64,000 nt of DNA from an uncultured Bacteroidia bacterium. GTDB taxonomy: Bacteria; Bacteroidota; Bacteroidia; Bacteroidales; UBA932. The notes beneath the pieces were generated by a model that saw nothing but the letters and a program-made list of their open reading frames with translations, had not been told where the DNA came from and did no database searches. The translations under genes were made by a program, and so were the position numbers. Positions 34,426-43,429 of this stretch are shown here, in pieces (the first letter of the stretch is position 1; each line of letters starts with the position of its first letter). The stretch is taken from NCBI GenBank assembly GCA_902790635.1, contig CADASN010000007.1:16542-80541 (forward strand), given 5' to 3'.

Positions 34426-36318
34426 TTATTCCGAGAGTTCCAGCCAGCGCTCCTCGCGCTGGCTGATTTCGTTCATCAGCGTCTGGATACGCTCGGAGGC
34501 CGCCTGCAGCTCGGCGTAGGGGAGGGCGCCGGAAGACATCCGCGCCTCGAGTTCCGCTTTCTCTGCTTCGAGTTTTGGCAGCTCCGCTTCAAGTGCCTCC
34601 AGCTCCCGCTGCTCCTTCCAAGTCAGTTTGCGGGGTTTGGAGGCTTTGTCGGGCTGACCTGCGGACGGGAAAAAAGCGGCGCCGGTGTTGCCTGACGGCG
34701 AAAGCTCAGCCGCAGCAGGATTCGTAACGCCGAATCCGGTTCCCGCGTCAGCGGGAAGCGAGGATGGACGCCGAGCCGCAGGCACACCGGGCCGCCTTCC
34801 GTCCGCAGGCTTTCCGGATGTCTCCTTTGCAGCTTTTTCGACATCGCGCACATAGGCCCGGTACTCGGAGAAACTGCCGATGAAGTCCTTGACGATTCCC
34901 TCGCCGCAGAAGACCAGCAGGTGGTCCGTGACGCGGTCCAGGAAATGGCGGTCGTGGCTGACGATGAGCAGGCTGCCCTGGAACTCCTTGAGATATTCCT
35001 CCAGGATATTGAGCGTCACGATGTCCAGGTCGTTGGTCGGCTCGTCGAGGATGAGCAGGTTCGGCTCCTGCAGCAGGATGGTCAGCAGGTAGAGGCGGCG
35101 CTTCTCGCCGCCGGACAGACGCTCCACCCGGGTGGAGAGCATATCGTGCGGGAAGAGGAAACGCCCCAGCAGGCGGGTGTCGGGCACGATGTCCAGCACC
35201 GTGTCGCCGGGCCGGAAATCCATGCCCTGCTGGCGGTAGTAGCCGATTTTCAGGGTGGTTCCGCGGTCGATGACGCCGCTGTCCGGCTCGATCGCGCCGG
35301 TCAGCAAGTCGAGGAAGGTGGTCTTGCCGACACCGTTGCGCCCCACGATGCCGACTTTGTCGAATCGCTGGAAATTGTAGCTGAAATCCCGGAGCATCGG
35401 GATGCCTTCCCAGGTGTAATTGACTTCCTTGCAGTTGATGATCTTGCTGCCGAGCCGCGAAGCGCCACCCACGCCCTCGAAGCTCACTTGCTGCGTCCGG
35501 TAGACCTGCGCGGCGCGGTCTGCGAGTTCGTGGAATGCGTCGATGCGGTACTGGGCCTTGCCGCTGCGGGCGCAGGGCGTGGCGTGGATCCATTCCAGCT
35601 CGCGCCGGAGCAGGTTGCGGACCTTGTCGGTCTCGGCGTTGTAGTGCGCGATGCGCTCGTCGCGCTTTTCCAGGAAGATCTGGTAATTGCCCTTGTAGGT
35701 ATAGATGGCACCGTGGTCGAGCTCCATGACCGTATTGCAGACCCGGTCGAGGAAGTAGCGGTCATGCGTGACCATCAGCAGGGTGCAGCGGCTGCGCCTG
35801 AGGTAGCCTTCGAGGAACTCGATGGCCTCGATGTCGAGGTGGTTGGTCGGTTCGTCCAGGATGAGGAAATCCGCCTGCAAGGCGAGCAACTCGCTGAGTG
35901 CCACGCGCTTGACCTCGCCGCCGGACAGGGCGGCCATCGGCTTGGAGGGGTCCGGCAGCCGGAAGCTGGTGAGCAGTTCCCGGAGGCGCTGGCGATAGTC
36001 GCGCAGCTCCTCTTCGTGGAAATCCGCCCTCTGCGGCGCACTGTGGCGGAGCACCTGCTCTTCAATCGTGAGGGCGGGGTCGTAGTCGTACTCCTGCTTG
36101 AGGAAAGCGATGCGGATGCTCCTGAGGAAGAGAATGCGACCGCCGGAATCGGAATTGTCCTCGCCCGCGAGGATGCGCAGAAGGGAGGTCTTGCCGGTGC
36201 CGTTGGGTGCGATCAGGGCGATCTTGTCGCCTTCGTTGATATTGAAGCCGATATGCTCAAAGAGTACCTTGGGCCCGTAGGCCTTGGAGATGTTCTCGAT
36301 CTGGAGATAGCTGGGCAT
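34426..36318 (-). CDS. ABC-F family ATPase, Uup-like
   Basis: A 630-residue soluble protein with two ABC domains and no membrane part. First domain: Walker A APNGTGKTS, signature ALSGGEVKRVALS, Walker B FLILDEPTNHLD. Second: GRNGVGKTT, RLSGGEKRRLYL, LLILDEPTNDLD. The DEPTNxLD boxes are diagnostic of ABC-F translation factors. The C-terminal Uup-like coiled coil (WKEQRELEALEAELPKLEAE) suggests a ribosome-rescue or DNA-linked role. Between domain 2 and the coiled coil, residues about 503-553 are an Ala/Pro/Ser-rich insertion encoded by an inverted-repeat element. Its start codon overlaps the stop of the upstream ROK gene by 1 nt. Confidence 0.92.
   Translation of the reverse strand: MPSYLQIENISKAYGPKVLFEHIGFNINEGDKIALIAPNGTGKTSLLRILAGEDNSDSGGRILFLRSIRIAFLKQEYDYDPALTIEEQVLRHSAPQRADFHEEELRDYRQRLRELLTSFRLPDPSKPMAALSGGEVKRVALSELLALQADFLILDEPTNHLDIEAIEFLEGYLRRSRCTLLMVTHDRYFLDRVCNTVMELDHGAIYTYKGNYQIFLEKRDERIAHYNAETDKVRNLLRRELEWIHATPCARSGKAQYRIDAFHELADRAAQVYRTQQVSFEGVGGASRLGSKIINCKEVNYTWEGIPMLRDFSYNFQRFDKVGIVGRNGVGKTTFLDLLTGAIEPDSGVIDRGTTLKIGYYRQQGMDFRPGDTVLDIVPDTRLLGRFLFPHDMLSTRVERLSGGEKRRLYLLTILLQEPNLLILDEPTNDLDIVTLNILEEYLKEFQGSLLIVSHDRHFLDRVTDHLLVFCGEGIVKDFIGSFSEYRAYVRDVEKAAKETSGKPADGRRPGVPAARRPSSLPADAGTGFGVTNPAAAELSPSGNTGAAFFPSAGQPDKASKPRKLTWKEQRELEALEAELPKLEAEKAELEARMSSGALPYAELQAASERIQTLMNEISQREERWLELSE
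34658..34809. repeat. Inverted-repeat element in frame inside the ABC-F gene
   Basis: Perfect 11-bp outer arms CCTGCGGACGG (34658-34668) and CCGTCCGCAGG (34799-34809), each with a nearby GCGGC/GCCGC extension, enclose 130 nt that contain a perfect inner hairpin TTCCCGC-gtca-GCGGGAA (34740-34757). It coincides with the non-conserved linker before the coiled coil. Confidence 0.75.
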
Positions 36319-37520
36319 TACATCAGGCCGAGCACCTTGGCCCGGGAGAGCAGGCAGTCGCCCACGGAGGCAGCTTTGCGGCCCAGCTGGGAGAGCATGA
36401 TGGTGGTGTCCTGCGAGACACGCGACAGGGACAGGCGGTTGACCGCCGTCTTGATGGGGAGCAGCAGATAGTCTTTGCCGACGATCAAGCGGCCTCCGAT
36501 CACGACGAGACCGGGGTTGAAGACGTTGAGCACGCCGGAGATGCCGCGTCCCAGGGTGTCGCCGATCTTGCCGATGGCATCGATGGCGAGCACGTCACCT
36601 TCCTCGACGGCTTTCAGGATCTCGTCCAGCTCCACGTCGCCTTTCTTGTTGTAGGTGGCGGTCATCGAGGAGGCGAGGCCCTTGCCCAGCTTCTCGAGGA
36701 TCATCCGGTGCAGGGCGGAGCCGGAAGCGCCCGTCTCGAGGCAGCCGACCTTGCCGCAGCGGCAGATGATGTCGTTGTCCAGGACGGGGAAATGCCCCAG
36801 TTCGCCGGAATAGCCGGATTTGCCGTAGTAGAGGTGGCCGTCCATGATGATGCCCATGCCGAGGCCCCAGCTGACATTGATGAAGATCATGTTGGGGTCG
36901 GCTTTCTTGCCCAGGCACATGTATTCGCCGTATGCCATGGCGCGCGAGTCGTTCTCGATGCTGACCTGGACGTTGAATTCTTTCTGGAAGATGTTCTTGA
37001 GCGGGAGGTCGTCGCTGACGAAATAGGTCAGGCTGTAGCCCTTCTCGGGATTGACCCGTCCGGAGAGGCTGACCCCGACGCCGAGGACCTTGATCCAGGG
37101 AATGCCGCTCGAGATCACCTGGTCCATGACCATGCGGCACATGGTCCGGAAGGAGTTTTCGGTGGCTTCGAGCACGAATTCGATGTCCTGGATATAGGAG
37201 ATGACCTCACCCTTGAAATCACTGATCGCGATGTGGAAATGGTGCCGCGCCACATCCACGCCGACGAAATACCCGGCATCCGGGTTGAGCCCGTACACGC
37301 TGGGGCGCCGTCCGCCGGAAGTGCCGACTTTGCCTTCATCCTTGAGGAAATTCTCCTCGATCAGCTCGCTGATGAACTTGGTGATGGTAGGCACACTGAT
37401 CCCCAACGCCCGGCTGAAGTCGGCGATGCTGTAGTTGTTGTGCGCGATACACAGCCGGAGAATCTCCCGCTTGACGGTAGCATTCTTGCTGGACGTATCG
37501 TTGAGGAAAGTGGTGGTCAT
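36318..37520 (-). CDS. ROK-family transcriptional regulator
   Basis: A 400-residue NagC/XylR-type protein. The N-terminal winged HTH (about 15-75, KREILRLCIAHNNYSIADFSRALGISVPTITKFISEL) is followed by a ROK sugar-kinase-like domain with IENDSRAMAYGEYM (conserved Asp), SGELGHFPV and the zinc-binding CRCGKVGCLE. Such proteins repress sugar genes until a sugar or sugar phosphate binds. The target is unknown; no sugar operon is adjacent, and the xylose operon lies about 10 kb away. It is cotranscribed with the ABC-F gene through a 1-nt overlap (TAATG). Confidence 0.9.
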   Translation of the reverse strand: MTTTFLNDTSSKNATVKREILRLCIAHNNYSIADFSRALGISVPTITKFISELIEENFLKDEGKVGTSGGRRPSVYGLNPDAGYFVGVDVARHHFHIAISDFKGEVISYIQDIEFVLEATENSFRTMCRMVMDQVISSGIPWIKVLGVGVSLSGRVNPEKGYSLTYFVSDDLPLKNIFQKEFNVQVSIENDSRAMAYGEYMCLGKKADPNMIFINVSWGLGMGIIMDGHLYYGKSGYSGELGHFPVLDNDIICRCGKVGCLETGASGSALHRMILEKLGKGLASSMTATYNKKGDVELDEILKAVEEGDVLAIDAIGKIGDTLGRGISGVLNVFNPGLVVIGGRLIVGKDYLLLPIKTAVNRLSLSRVSQDTTIMLSQLGRKAASVGDCLLSRAKVLGLM

Positions 37521-37544
37521 AAAACGGTTCGGGTATGGTCAACG

Positions 37545-37573
37545 CAAAAATATAAAAATAAATCGTATATTTG
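37545..37573. promoter_or_regulatory. Divergent -7 boxes for the ROK and HAMP genes
   Basis: TATTTTTG on the minus strand (37552-37545) points to the ROK gene, and TATATTTG on the plus strand (37566-37573) points to the HAMP-TrkH unit. They share a 78-nt AT-rich intergenic gap. Confidence 0.5.
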
Positions 37574-37598
37574 TCATAATTCTTGAAGAAATTTAATA

Positions 37599-38423
37599 AT
37601 GTCGATCCGGAAATTCTTCAAACGATTGCGGTCTGCGCGGCTCTCCATGCGGGGGAAGCTGATCCTGAGCCTCTCTTCGATCGCCGTGATCCTGCTGGTC
37701 TCCTCCCTGATCTCGGTGATGGAGTACAGCAGCATGAGCAATTATGTCTCTGAACTGATTGCGGACGACATCAGCAGCATCAACGTAGCCAACCGGCTCG
37801 CCGATATGAGCAATACCTACAACCTCCAGATCCTGGAGGTGATCGGGGACGAGACGTCCCTGCGGGTGCCGGATTTTGACGACGGTTATTTCAAGTCGCA
37901 TTGCGATTCGCTCCGCATGAGCGTCGCCTCCAACCAGGTCCGTCCGCTGGCGGATTCGGTGATGTATTCCTATTCGGCGTACATGCTCACCTCGCTGGAG
38001 CTGGAGGATGTGATGCAGTCGGATTTCATTGATTCGCGTTCGTGGTATTTCGAGCGGTTGCAGCCGCGTTACGAGCGGCTCCGCGGTGACCTGGAACACC
38101 TTTCGCACGCCATCTACCTGGACCTGGAGCGGAACTCCGCGACCTTCGAGCGCGGGTTCTACCGGAGCATCATCCCGGGCATCGTGGCGGTGGGCGTGGG
38201 CTTGCTGCTGGTCCTGATGCTGCTGCTGTTCCTGCTGGCCTTCTACGTCAATCCGCTCTACCGGATGCTGGAAGGCCTGAACGCCTACCGCTCCCAGGAT
38301 AAGAAATATACCGTCAAATTCGACGGAGACGACCAGCTGACCGAACTCAACAACGGGATCACCGAGCTGGCGAACGAGAACCGGCAGTTCCGCAGCAGGA
38401 TCAAGACCATGGGCAGGCAATGA
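37599..38423 (+). CDS. Membrane protein with periplasmic helical domain and HAMP domain, no output domain
   Basis: A 274-residue protein with TM1 at about 20-42, a periplasmic alpha-helical region of about 145 residues (resembling 4-helix-bundle MCP sensors), TM2 at about 188-214 and then a HAMP-like segment (NPLYRMLEGLNAYRSQDKKYTVKFDGDDQLTELNNGITELANENRQFRSRI). HAMP domains usually relay signals to a kinase, cyclase or chemoreceptor module, but this protein ends right after the HAMP helices. Its last 4 nt overlap the trkH start (ATGA). It may sense turgor or membrane state for TrkH, or may bind a separate kinase; both are inferences. Confidence 0.75.
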   Translation: MSIRKFFKRLRSARLSMRGKLILSLSSIAVILLVSSLISVMEYSSMSNYVSELIADDISSINVANRLADMSNTYNLQILEVIGDETSLRVPDFDDGYFKSHCDSLRMSVASNQVRPLADSVMYSYSAYMLTSLELEDVMQSDFIDSRSWYFERLQPRYERLRGDLEHLSHAIYLDLERNSATFERGFYRSIIPGIVAVGVGLLLVLMLLLFLLAFYVNPLYRMLEGLNAYRSQDKKYTVKFDGDDQLTELNNGITELANENRQFRSRIKTMGRQ

Positions 38424-39877
38424 ACTGGAAGGTCATCAGCAGGAATATCGGTTTCGCCCTCCTCGTCAGCGCGCTCTTCATGCTTCTGTCGGTGGGGGTG
38501 TCGCTGCTGAACGGCCATGACTCCGCCCTGGCGGCGCTTTCGATTTCCTTCCTGATTACCTTCATCGTGGGGATTTTTCCCTTCATTTTCGTCCGGAACG
38601 TGCCGGCCATCACGCTGAAGGAAGGCTATGTGATCATCTTCCTGTCCTGGCTGCTTTCTTTCATTTTCGGGATGCTCCCGTATGCCCTCTGGGGCGGGCC
38701 TTTCACCCTGCAGAATGCCTGGTTCGAGTCCGTGAGCGGATTCACGACTACCGGCGCCACCATCCTGGACAACGTGGAGGGCCTGCCGAAGAGCCTGCTC
38801 TTCTGGCGCTCTTCCACGCACTTCATCGGCGGTTTGGGAGTCGTTGTCTTCCTGCTGCTCGTGATCCCCGGCTCCAACCAGATGAAGATCCGGCTCACCA
38901 ACATGGAGCTGACCTCCCTGTCGCGCGGCGGCTATTCCACCCGTACCAACAAGACAGTCTATATCTTCGCCTATGTGTACCTGGCCCTGCTGGTGCTCTC
39001 ATTCATCGCTTATCTGCTGGCCGGGATGCCGGTCTTCGATGCTGTGTGCCATGCGATGAGCGTGAGTGCGACCGGTGGTTTCAGCACGCGCAATACTTCG
39101 ATCGCGGCCTTTGATTCCCGCTGGGTCGAGGGGATCACGATGGTGTTCATGTACCTGTCCTCCATCCACTTCGGCCTGGTGTACCTGTCGGTGGTGAACC
39201 GCTCGCTGAAGCCGCTGAACAATCCCGTGGTCAAGTTCTATACCCTGTCCATCATCCTGGTGGCGCTGGTCGTCGGCATGGGCCTCAAGCTGAACGGCAT
39301 CTGCCCGACCTGGAAGAATGCTGTCTGGAACGGCTTCTTCGAGACGCTCTGCGTGACGTCCACGTCCGGCTTTGCCATCCTCGACAATGCCCACTGGCCG
39401 CTCTGGATCGTGATGGTCCTGATGTTTTCGGCCGTCATGTGCGGCAGTGCCGGATCCACTTCCGGCGGCGTCAAGGTGGACCGCGTCATCCTTCTGTTCA
39501 AGGCGATCGGCCGTCGGGTGAACCGCATCCTGCACCCTTCTTCGGTCAATGAGGTGCGGATGGGCAACCGCATCCTGCGGGACGAGGAAGTCTCGCCGCA
39601 CCTGCTGTATCTGGCCATCTACGGCTTGCTGTTGGCAGTTTCCGTGCTGATCAGCCTGATGGTCGGCGTGGACCACCAGAACAGTTTCATCGCTTCGGTC
39701 ACGAGCCTGGGCAATGTAGGCCCGGCCTATGGTGACCTGGGGACCATGGGCTCGTTCAACAGCGTGCCCATGCTGGGCAAATTGCTTTTCTCGGTCGATA
39801 TGTTCCTGGGCCGTATCGAGATCTATCCGGTACTGGCCGTGGTGGCGATGATTTTCGACAAACGGACCCGCGAATGA
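38420..39877 (+). CDS. trkH: TrkH-family potassium uptake protein
   Basis: A 485-residue inner-membrane protein with repeated membrane-pore-membrane units of the TrkH/KtrB superfamily. Selectivity-filter-like segments are SVSGFTTTGATIL (about 110), MSVSATGGFSTRN (about 215), CVTSTSGFAILD (about 313) and VTSLGNVGPAYGDLG (about 430). It moves K+ (or Na+/K+) inward and normally needs a cytoplasmic TrkA/KtrA NAD-binding ring, which is not encoded nearby. It overlaps the genes on both sides by 4 nt. Confidence 0.93.
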   Translation: MNWKVISRNIGFALLVSALFMLLSVGVSLLNGHDSALAALSISFLITFIVGIFPFIFVRNVPAITLKEGYVIIFLSWLLSFIFGMLPYALWGGPFTLQNAWFESVSGFTTTGATILDNVEGLPKSLLFWRSSTHFIGGLGVVVFLLLVIPGSNQMKIRLTNMELTSLSRGGYSTRTNKTVYIFAYVYLALLVLSFIAYLLAGMPVFDAVCHAMSVSATGGFSTRNTSIAAFDSRWVEGITMVFMYLSSIHFGLVYLSVVNRSLKPLNNPVVKFYTLSIILVALVVGMGLKLNGICPTWKNAVWNGFFETLCVTSTSGFAILDNAHWPLWIVMVLMFSAVMCGSAGSTSGGVKVDRVILLFKAIGRRVNRILHPSSVNEVRMGNRILRDEEVSPHLLYLAIYGLLLAVSVLISLMVGVDHQNSFIASVTSLGNVGPAYGDLGTMGSFNSVPMLGKLLFSVDMFLGRIEIYPVLAVVAMIFDKRTRE

Positions 39878-41310
39878 TGGACCGTGCGGGTTTTCTGGAG
39901 CAGCAGTTTCTGAAACGTTTCAAGGCGGAGCCCACACCCTGCCAGGCCCGGCTGTTCCGGGAGGTAGCGGACTTCGTGACCTGCGACGATGCGGACATCC
40001 TGGTCGTCAACGGCTATGCCGGCACGGGCAAGACGACTGCCATCTCGGCGGTGATCGCCGCCCTCAAGGACGTGGGGACCCCCTCGGTGCTGCTGGCGCC
40101 GACGGGCCGGGCCGCCAAAGTCCTGTCCGGCATCTCCCGCCGTCCGGCATATACTATCCACAAGCATATCTACCGCCAGAAATCCGTTGGCAGCGACGGC
40201 TTCGGACAGTTCTCCCTGGCCCCCAACAAGGCCAAAGGAACCCTTTTCGTCGTGGATGAAGTCTCCCTCATCGGCATTGATGCGCTTTCGGCCCAGGGCA
40301 CTACGGCCTTCGGCTCCGGCAACCTGCTGGAGGATCTGGTTTCCTTCGTGCGCAACGGCCTGGACTGCAGGATGATCCTGATCGGTGACGCCGCCCAGCT
40401 GCCCCCGGTGGGGCTGGACGCGTCTCCGGCGCTTTCGCCGTCCTTCATGGACGGCTTCGGCGGCGTCCGCTACAGCGAACTGACGTCCGTGGTGCGCCAG
40501 GCGGCCGAGTCGGGCATCCTGCGCAACGCCACGCACTTGCGTGAAATGATCGCAGGCAGTGCCGGCGAGGAGACCTTCGCCGGCTGGCGGCTTGACCTTG
40601 CCGGCGCGGACGACATCGAGCGCATCGGCGGCGGAGAACTGATCGAGGCGCTGTCGGACGCGTACGGGCGTTACGGGGAGGACGGCACCGTGATCCTGTG
40701 CCGCTCCAACAAGCGGGCGATCCGCTACAACCTCGGCGTGCGTGCGACGGTGCAGTTCAAGGAGGAGCGCCTGGTGCGTGATGACAAACTGATGATCGTC
40801 AAGAACTGCTACCAGTTCGTGGAAGACGTCCCGGGGATGGACTATATCGCCAACGGCGACATCGCCAAACTGGTCCGGATCGGGAATTATGAAGATCGCT
40901 ACGGCCTGCATTTCGCGGATGCGACGCTCTGCTTCCCGGACTACGACGACGTAGAACTCAAGGCCAAGGTCTGCCTGGACACGTTGGAGTCCGAGTCGGC
41001 GTCGCTGACCTACGAGCAGCAGAATGCGCTGTACCAGGGCGTGTCGGCGGACTATGCGGACCGGAAGACCAAGAAGAAGATCTGGGAGGCGGTCCGGGAA
41101 GACCCCTATTTCAATGCCCTCCAGCTCAAATATGCCGAGGCGATTACCTGCCACAAGTCCCAGGGCGGACAGTGGGACTGCGTCTTCATCGACTGTCCCT
41201 TCTGGCAGGACGAGCAGACGCTCGATGACCTCAAATGGCTCTATACGGCGCTGACCCGTGCCGTGCACAAAGTGTATCTCGTGAATTTCAAAGACCGCTT
41301 TTTTGTATGA
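39874..41310 (+). CDS. RecD-like superfamily 1 helicase/ATPase
   Basis: A 478-residue cytoplasmic P-loop ATPase. Walker A is VNGYAGTGKTTAIS (about 48), then LLAPTGRAAKVLS (motif Ia), LFVVDEVSLIG (Walker B), LIGDAAQLPPVG (motif III) and, near the C-terminus, AITCHKSQGGQWDCVFID and LYTALTRAVHKVYLVNF of the UvrD_C_2 domain. These fit the stand-alone RecD-like/exonuclease V alpha-type helicases of Bacteroidota. It unwinds DNA; its pathway is not known. It starts inside the trkH stop (ATGA), and the next gene starts inside its own stop. Confidence 0.9.
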   Translation: MMDRAGFLEQQFLKRFKAEPTPCQARLFREVADFVTCDDADILVVNGYAGTGKTTAISAVIAALKDVGTPSVLLAPTGRAAKVLSGISRRPAYTIHKHIYRQKSVGSDGFGQFSLAPNKAKGTLFVVDEVSLIGIDALSAQGTTAFGSGNLLEDLVSFVRNGLDCRMILIGDAAQLPPVGLDASPALSPSFMDGFGGVRYSELTSVVRQAAESGILRNATHLREMIAGSAGEETFAGWRLDLAGADDIERIGGGELIEALSDAYGRYGEDGTVILCRSNKRAIRYNLGVRATVQFKEERLVRDDKLMIVKNCYQFVEDVPGMDYIANGDIAKLVRIGNYEDRYGLHFADATLCFPDYDDVELKAKVCLDTLESESASLTYEQQNALYQGVSADYADRKTKKKIWEAVREDPYFNALQLKYAEAITCHKSQGGQWDCVFIDCPFWQDEQTLDDLKWLYTALTRAVHKVYLVNFKDRFFV

Positions 41311-43142
41311 GAAAGTTGACTACCGTGCTGCTGCTTTGCTGCCTGGCAGCGGGCGTCCTCGGGGCGCAGGACTTCAATGTGACTCCGTCTCCGGACGGGA
41401 CGATGGAGGCGTTCACCCGCGGGGGAGACCTCTGGATACGCTCCCTGCCCGACTCCACGGAGACGCGCCTGACCTTCGACGGATCCGACCTGATCCTCAA
41501 TGGTTATGCTTCCTGGGTCTATTATGAGGAGATTTTCGGACGTGCGTCCCGCTACAAGGCCTTCTGGTGGAGTCCGGACTCGCAGCGGCTGGGGTTCTAT
41601 CGTTTTGACAATACGGCCGTGCCGATGTTTCCGATTTATTCGCCCTTCGGGCAGGACGGGACCCTGCACCAGACGCGTTATCCCAAGGCCGGCGAGTCCA
41701 ATCCTTCCGTGCGGATCGGCATCATCGAGGCGCGTGCGGGGGCGGAGCCCGTCTGGGCGGATTTCGACGATTCGCCGGAGCAGTATTTCGGTACGCCTTT
41801 CTGGGGAGCGGATTCGAAGGAGCTGTATGTGTCGCGCGAGCCGCGCCGGCAGAGCGTGCTGGACCTGTATGCGGTGAGCGTGACGGACGGCTCCCGGCGG
41901 CAGGTTTACCATGAGGAGTATCCGGATGCGTGGGTGGAATGGATCGAGGGGATGATCTTTACTGACAAGGGATTGTACATGGCGCGCAACTTCGAGACGG
42001 GTTGGGAACAGATTTATTTCCTTGGCTACGACGGCACGCTCAAACGCCTGACGGAAGGGGAGAACTGGGGCATCCGACTGCTGAAGGTGGATGAGAAAAA
42101 GGGCGACGTGTGGTTCACGGCCAAGCGGGATTCCCGCCTGCATACGGCGTTCTACCGCCTGGACCGCAAGGGGCGGGTCACGGCGTTGACGGATCCGGAG
42201 CTGAACCTGTCCGGAGCCCGGATCTCGGAGGACGGGAAGACCTTTGAGGCCGTGGCGTCCACGGCCCGGAAACCCAGTATGATTGTGTCCGGGCGGACGG
42301 ACAAGTATGCCATGAAGATTGATTCCGTGCTGGTCGAAGCAAAAGCGGACCGTCCTGTCCCGGAGGTGGTGAAGATTGAAAATGATGGATTTGACCTCTA
42401 TGGACTGATGTCGCTTCCTGCGAACTTCGATCCTGCGAAGAAATACCCCGTGCAGATGCAGCTCTACGGCGGCCCGGGCACGCCCTATGTGCGCGACAGC
42501 TGGCAGGACCGGGATGCTTCCGACGCCTGGTGCTACGAGAACGGCGTCATTTACATCGTCGTGGATCCCCGATCCTCCGGGGAGAACGGCCGCCGGGGCA
42601 TGGACCAGGCATTCCGCAGGATGACGGTGATCGAGCTGCAGGATTATATCGCCTGGGCGAAATGGCTCCAGGCGCTGCCTTATGTGGACGGCTCCCGCAT
42701 CGGGGTGAAGGGTTTCTCCTTCGGCGGCACGACGACCGCAATGCTGGTACTGCGCTATCCGCAGTATTTCCGCTGCGGCATCGCCGGCGGCGGGGTGTAC
42801 GACTGGCACCTCTACGACACGCACTACACCGAACGCTTCATGGATACGCCGCAGGCCAATCCTGACGGCTATGCCGAGGCTTCTGTGATGACCTGGGTAC
42901 CTGCTGTCTTCTCGGGCGACGGGCCCAAGCCGCTGCCGAATGCCCTCTGCCTTACGCACGGAACGGGCGACGACAATGTCCATTTCCAGAATACCCTCCA
43001 GCTCATCGACGCCCTCCAGCGGGCCGGTTACCAGTTCGAGTTGCGGATCTATCCCGACGGCATGCACGGATACCGCGGCAAGCAGCATGAGCACGATGCT
43101 GCCGCAGAAGCCATTTTCTGGCGAAAATGGCTTCTGGATTAA
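41307..43142 (+). CDS. S9B peptidase, dipeptidyl peptidase IV-like
   Basis: A 611-residue exported serine peptidase. The ATG at 41307 overlaps the helicase stop by 4 nt and begins the signal peptide MRKLTTVLLLCCLAAGVLGAQ. The N-terminal DPPIV beta-propeller (about 25-360) starts early and contains WVYYEEIFGR, the Glu motif that binds the substrate N-terminus. The catalytic domain has Ser in GFSFGGTTT, Asp in GTGDDNVHFQN and His in DGMHGYRG. It removes Xaa-Pro-type dipeptides from peptides in the periplasm. It is roughly 90-100 residues shorter than usual Bacteroidota DPP4, the deficit probably being in the propeller. A perfect hairpin lies in its last codons (43105-43136). Confidence 0.9.
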   Translation: MRKLTTVLLLCCLAAGVLGAQDFNVTPSPDGTMEAFTRGGDLWIRSLPDSTETRLTFDGSDLILNGYASWVYYEEIFGRASRYKAFWWSPDSQRLGFYRFDNTAVPMFPIYSPFGQDGTLHQTRYPKAGESNPSVRIGIIEARAGAEPVWADFDDSPEQYFGTPFWGADSKELYVSREPRRQSVLDLYAVSVTDGSRRQVYHEEYPDAWVEWIEGMIFTDKGLYMARNFETGWEQIYFLGYDGTLKRLTEGENWGIRLLKVDEKKGDVWFTAKRDSRLHTAFYRLDRKGRVTALTDPELNLSGARISEDGKTFEAVASTARKPSMIVSGRTDKYAMKIDSVLVEAKADRPVPEVVKIENDGFDLYGLMSLPANFDPAKKYPVQMQLYGGPGTPYVRDSWQDRDASDAWCYENGVIYIVVDPRSSGENGRRGMDQAFRRMTVIELQDYIAWAKWLQALPYVDGSRIGVKGFSFGGTTTAMLVLRYPQYFRCGIAGGGVYDWHLYDTHYTERFMDTPQANPDGYAEASVMTWVPAVFSGDGPKPLPNALCLTHGTGDDNVHFQNTLQLIDALQRAGYQFELRIYPDGMHGYRGKQHEHDAAAEAIFWRKWLLD

Positions 43143-43373
43143 CGACTGGGGGGCGTTCCCCCCAGACCCCCTGCGTCGCTGCGCTCTAGTGGAAAAAATG
43201 GCTTCTGGACGAGCCAGAAGCCATGGCTCAATGAACGAGGGGGCGTACCCCCTCGAGCACCCCTGCGTCGCTGCGCTTCGGATGCACTGTGCTGATGGAC
43301 AATTGAAAGATTGGTTGGTTGCGTTCTCTTTGAGCACCCCTGCGTCGCTGAAGATCCGGATGCACTGTGCTGA
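43105..43373. repeat. Nested and direct repeats at and after the DPP4 gene's 3' end
   Basis: A 13-bp hairpin (43105-43117 with 43124-43136, arm CAGAAGCCATTTT) spans the last codons. ATGGCTTCTGG recurs with its complement at 43198-43224. CCCCTGCGTCGCTG occurs at 43168, 43260 and 43337, and GGATGCACTGTGCTGA at 43280 and 43358. GGGGGG/CCCCCC and GAGGGGG/CCCCCTC hairpins are also present. No credible gene lies between 43143 and 43644. Confidence 0.8.
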
Positions 43374-43429
43374 CTGCTATAAACAAAAAAGCGTAACAGT
43401 CAAGCGTTCAGAAAATCAATAGTTTGCTA

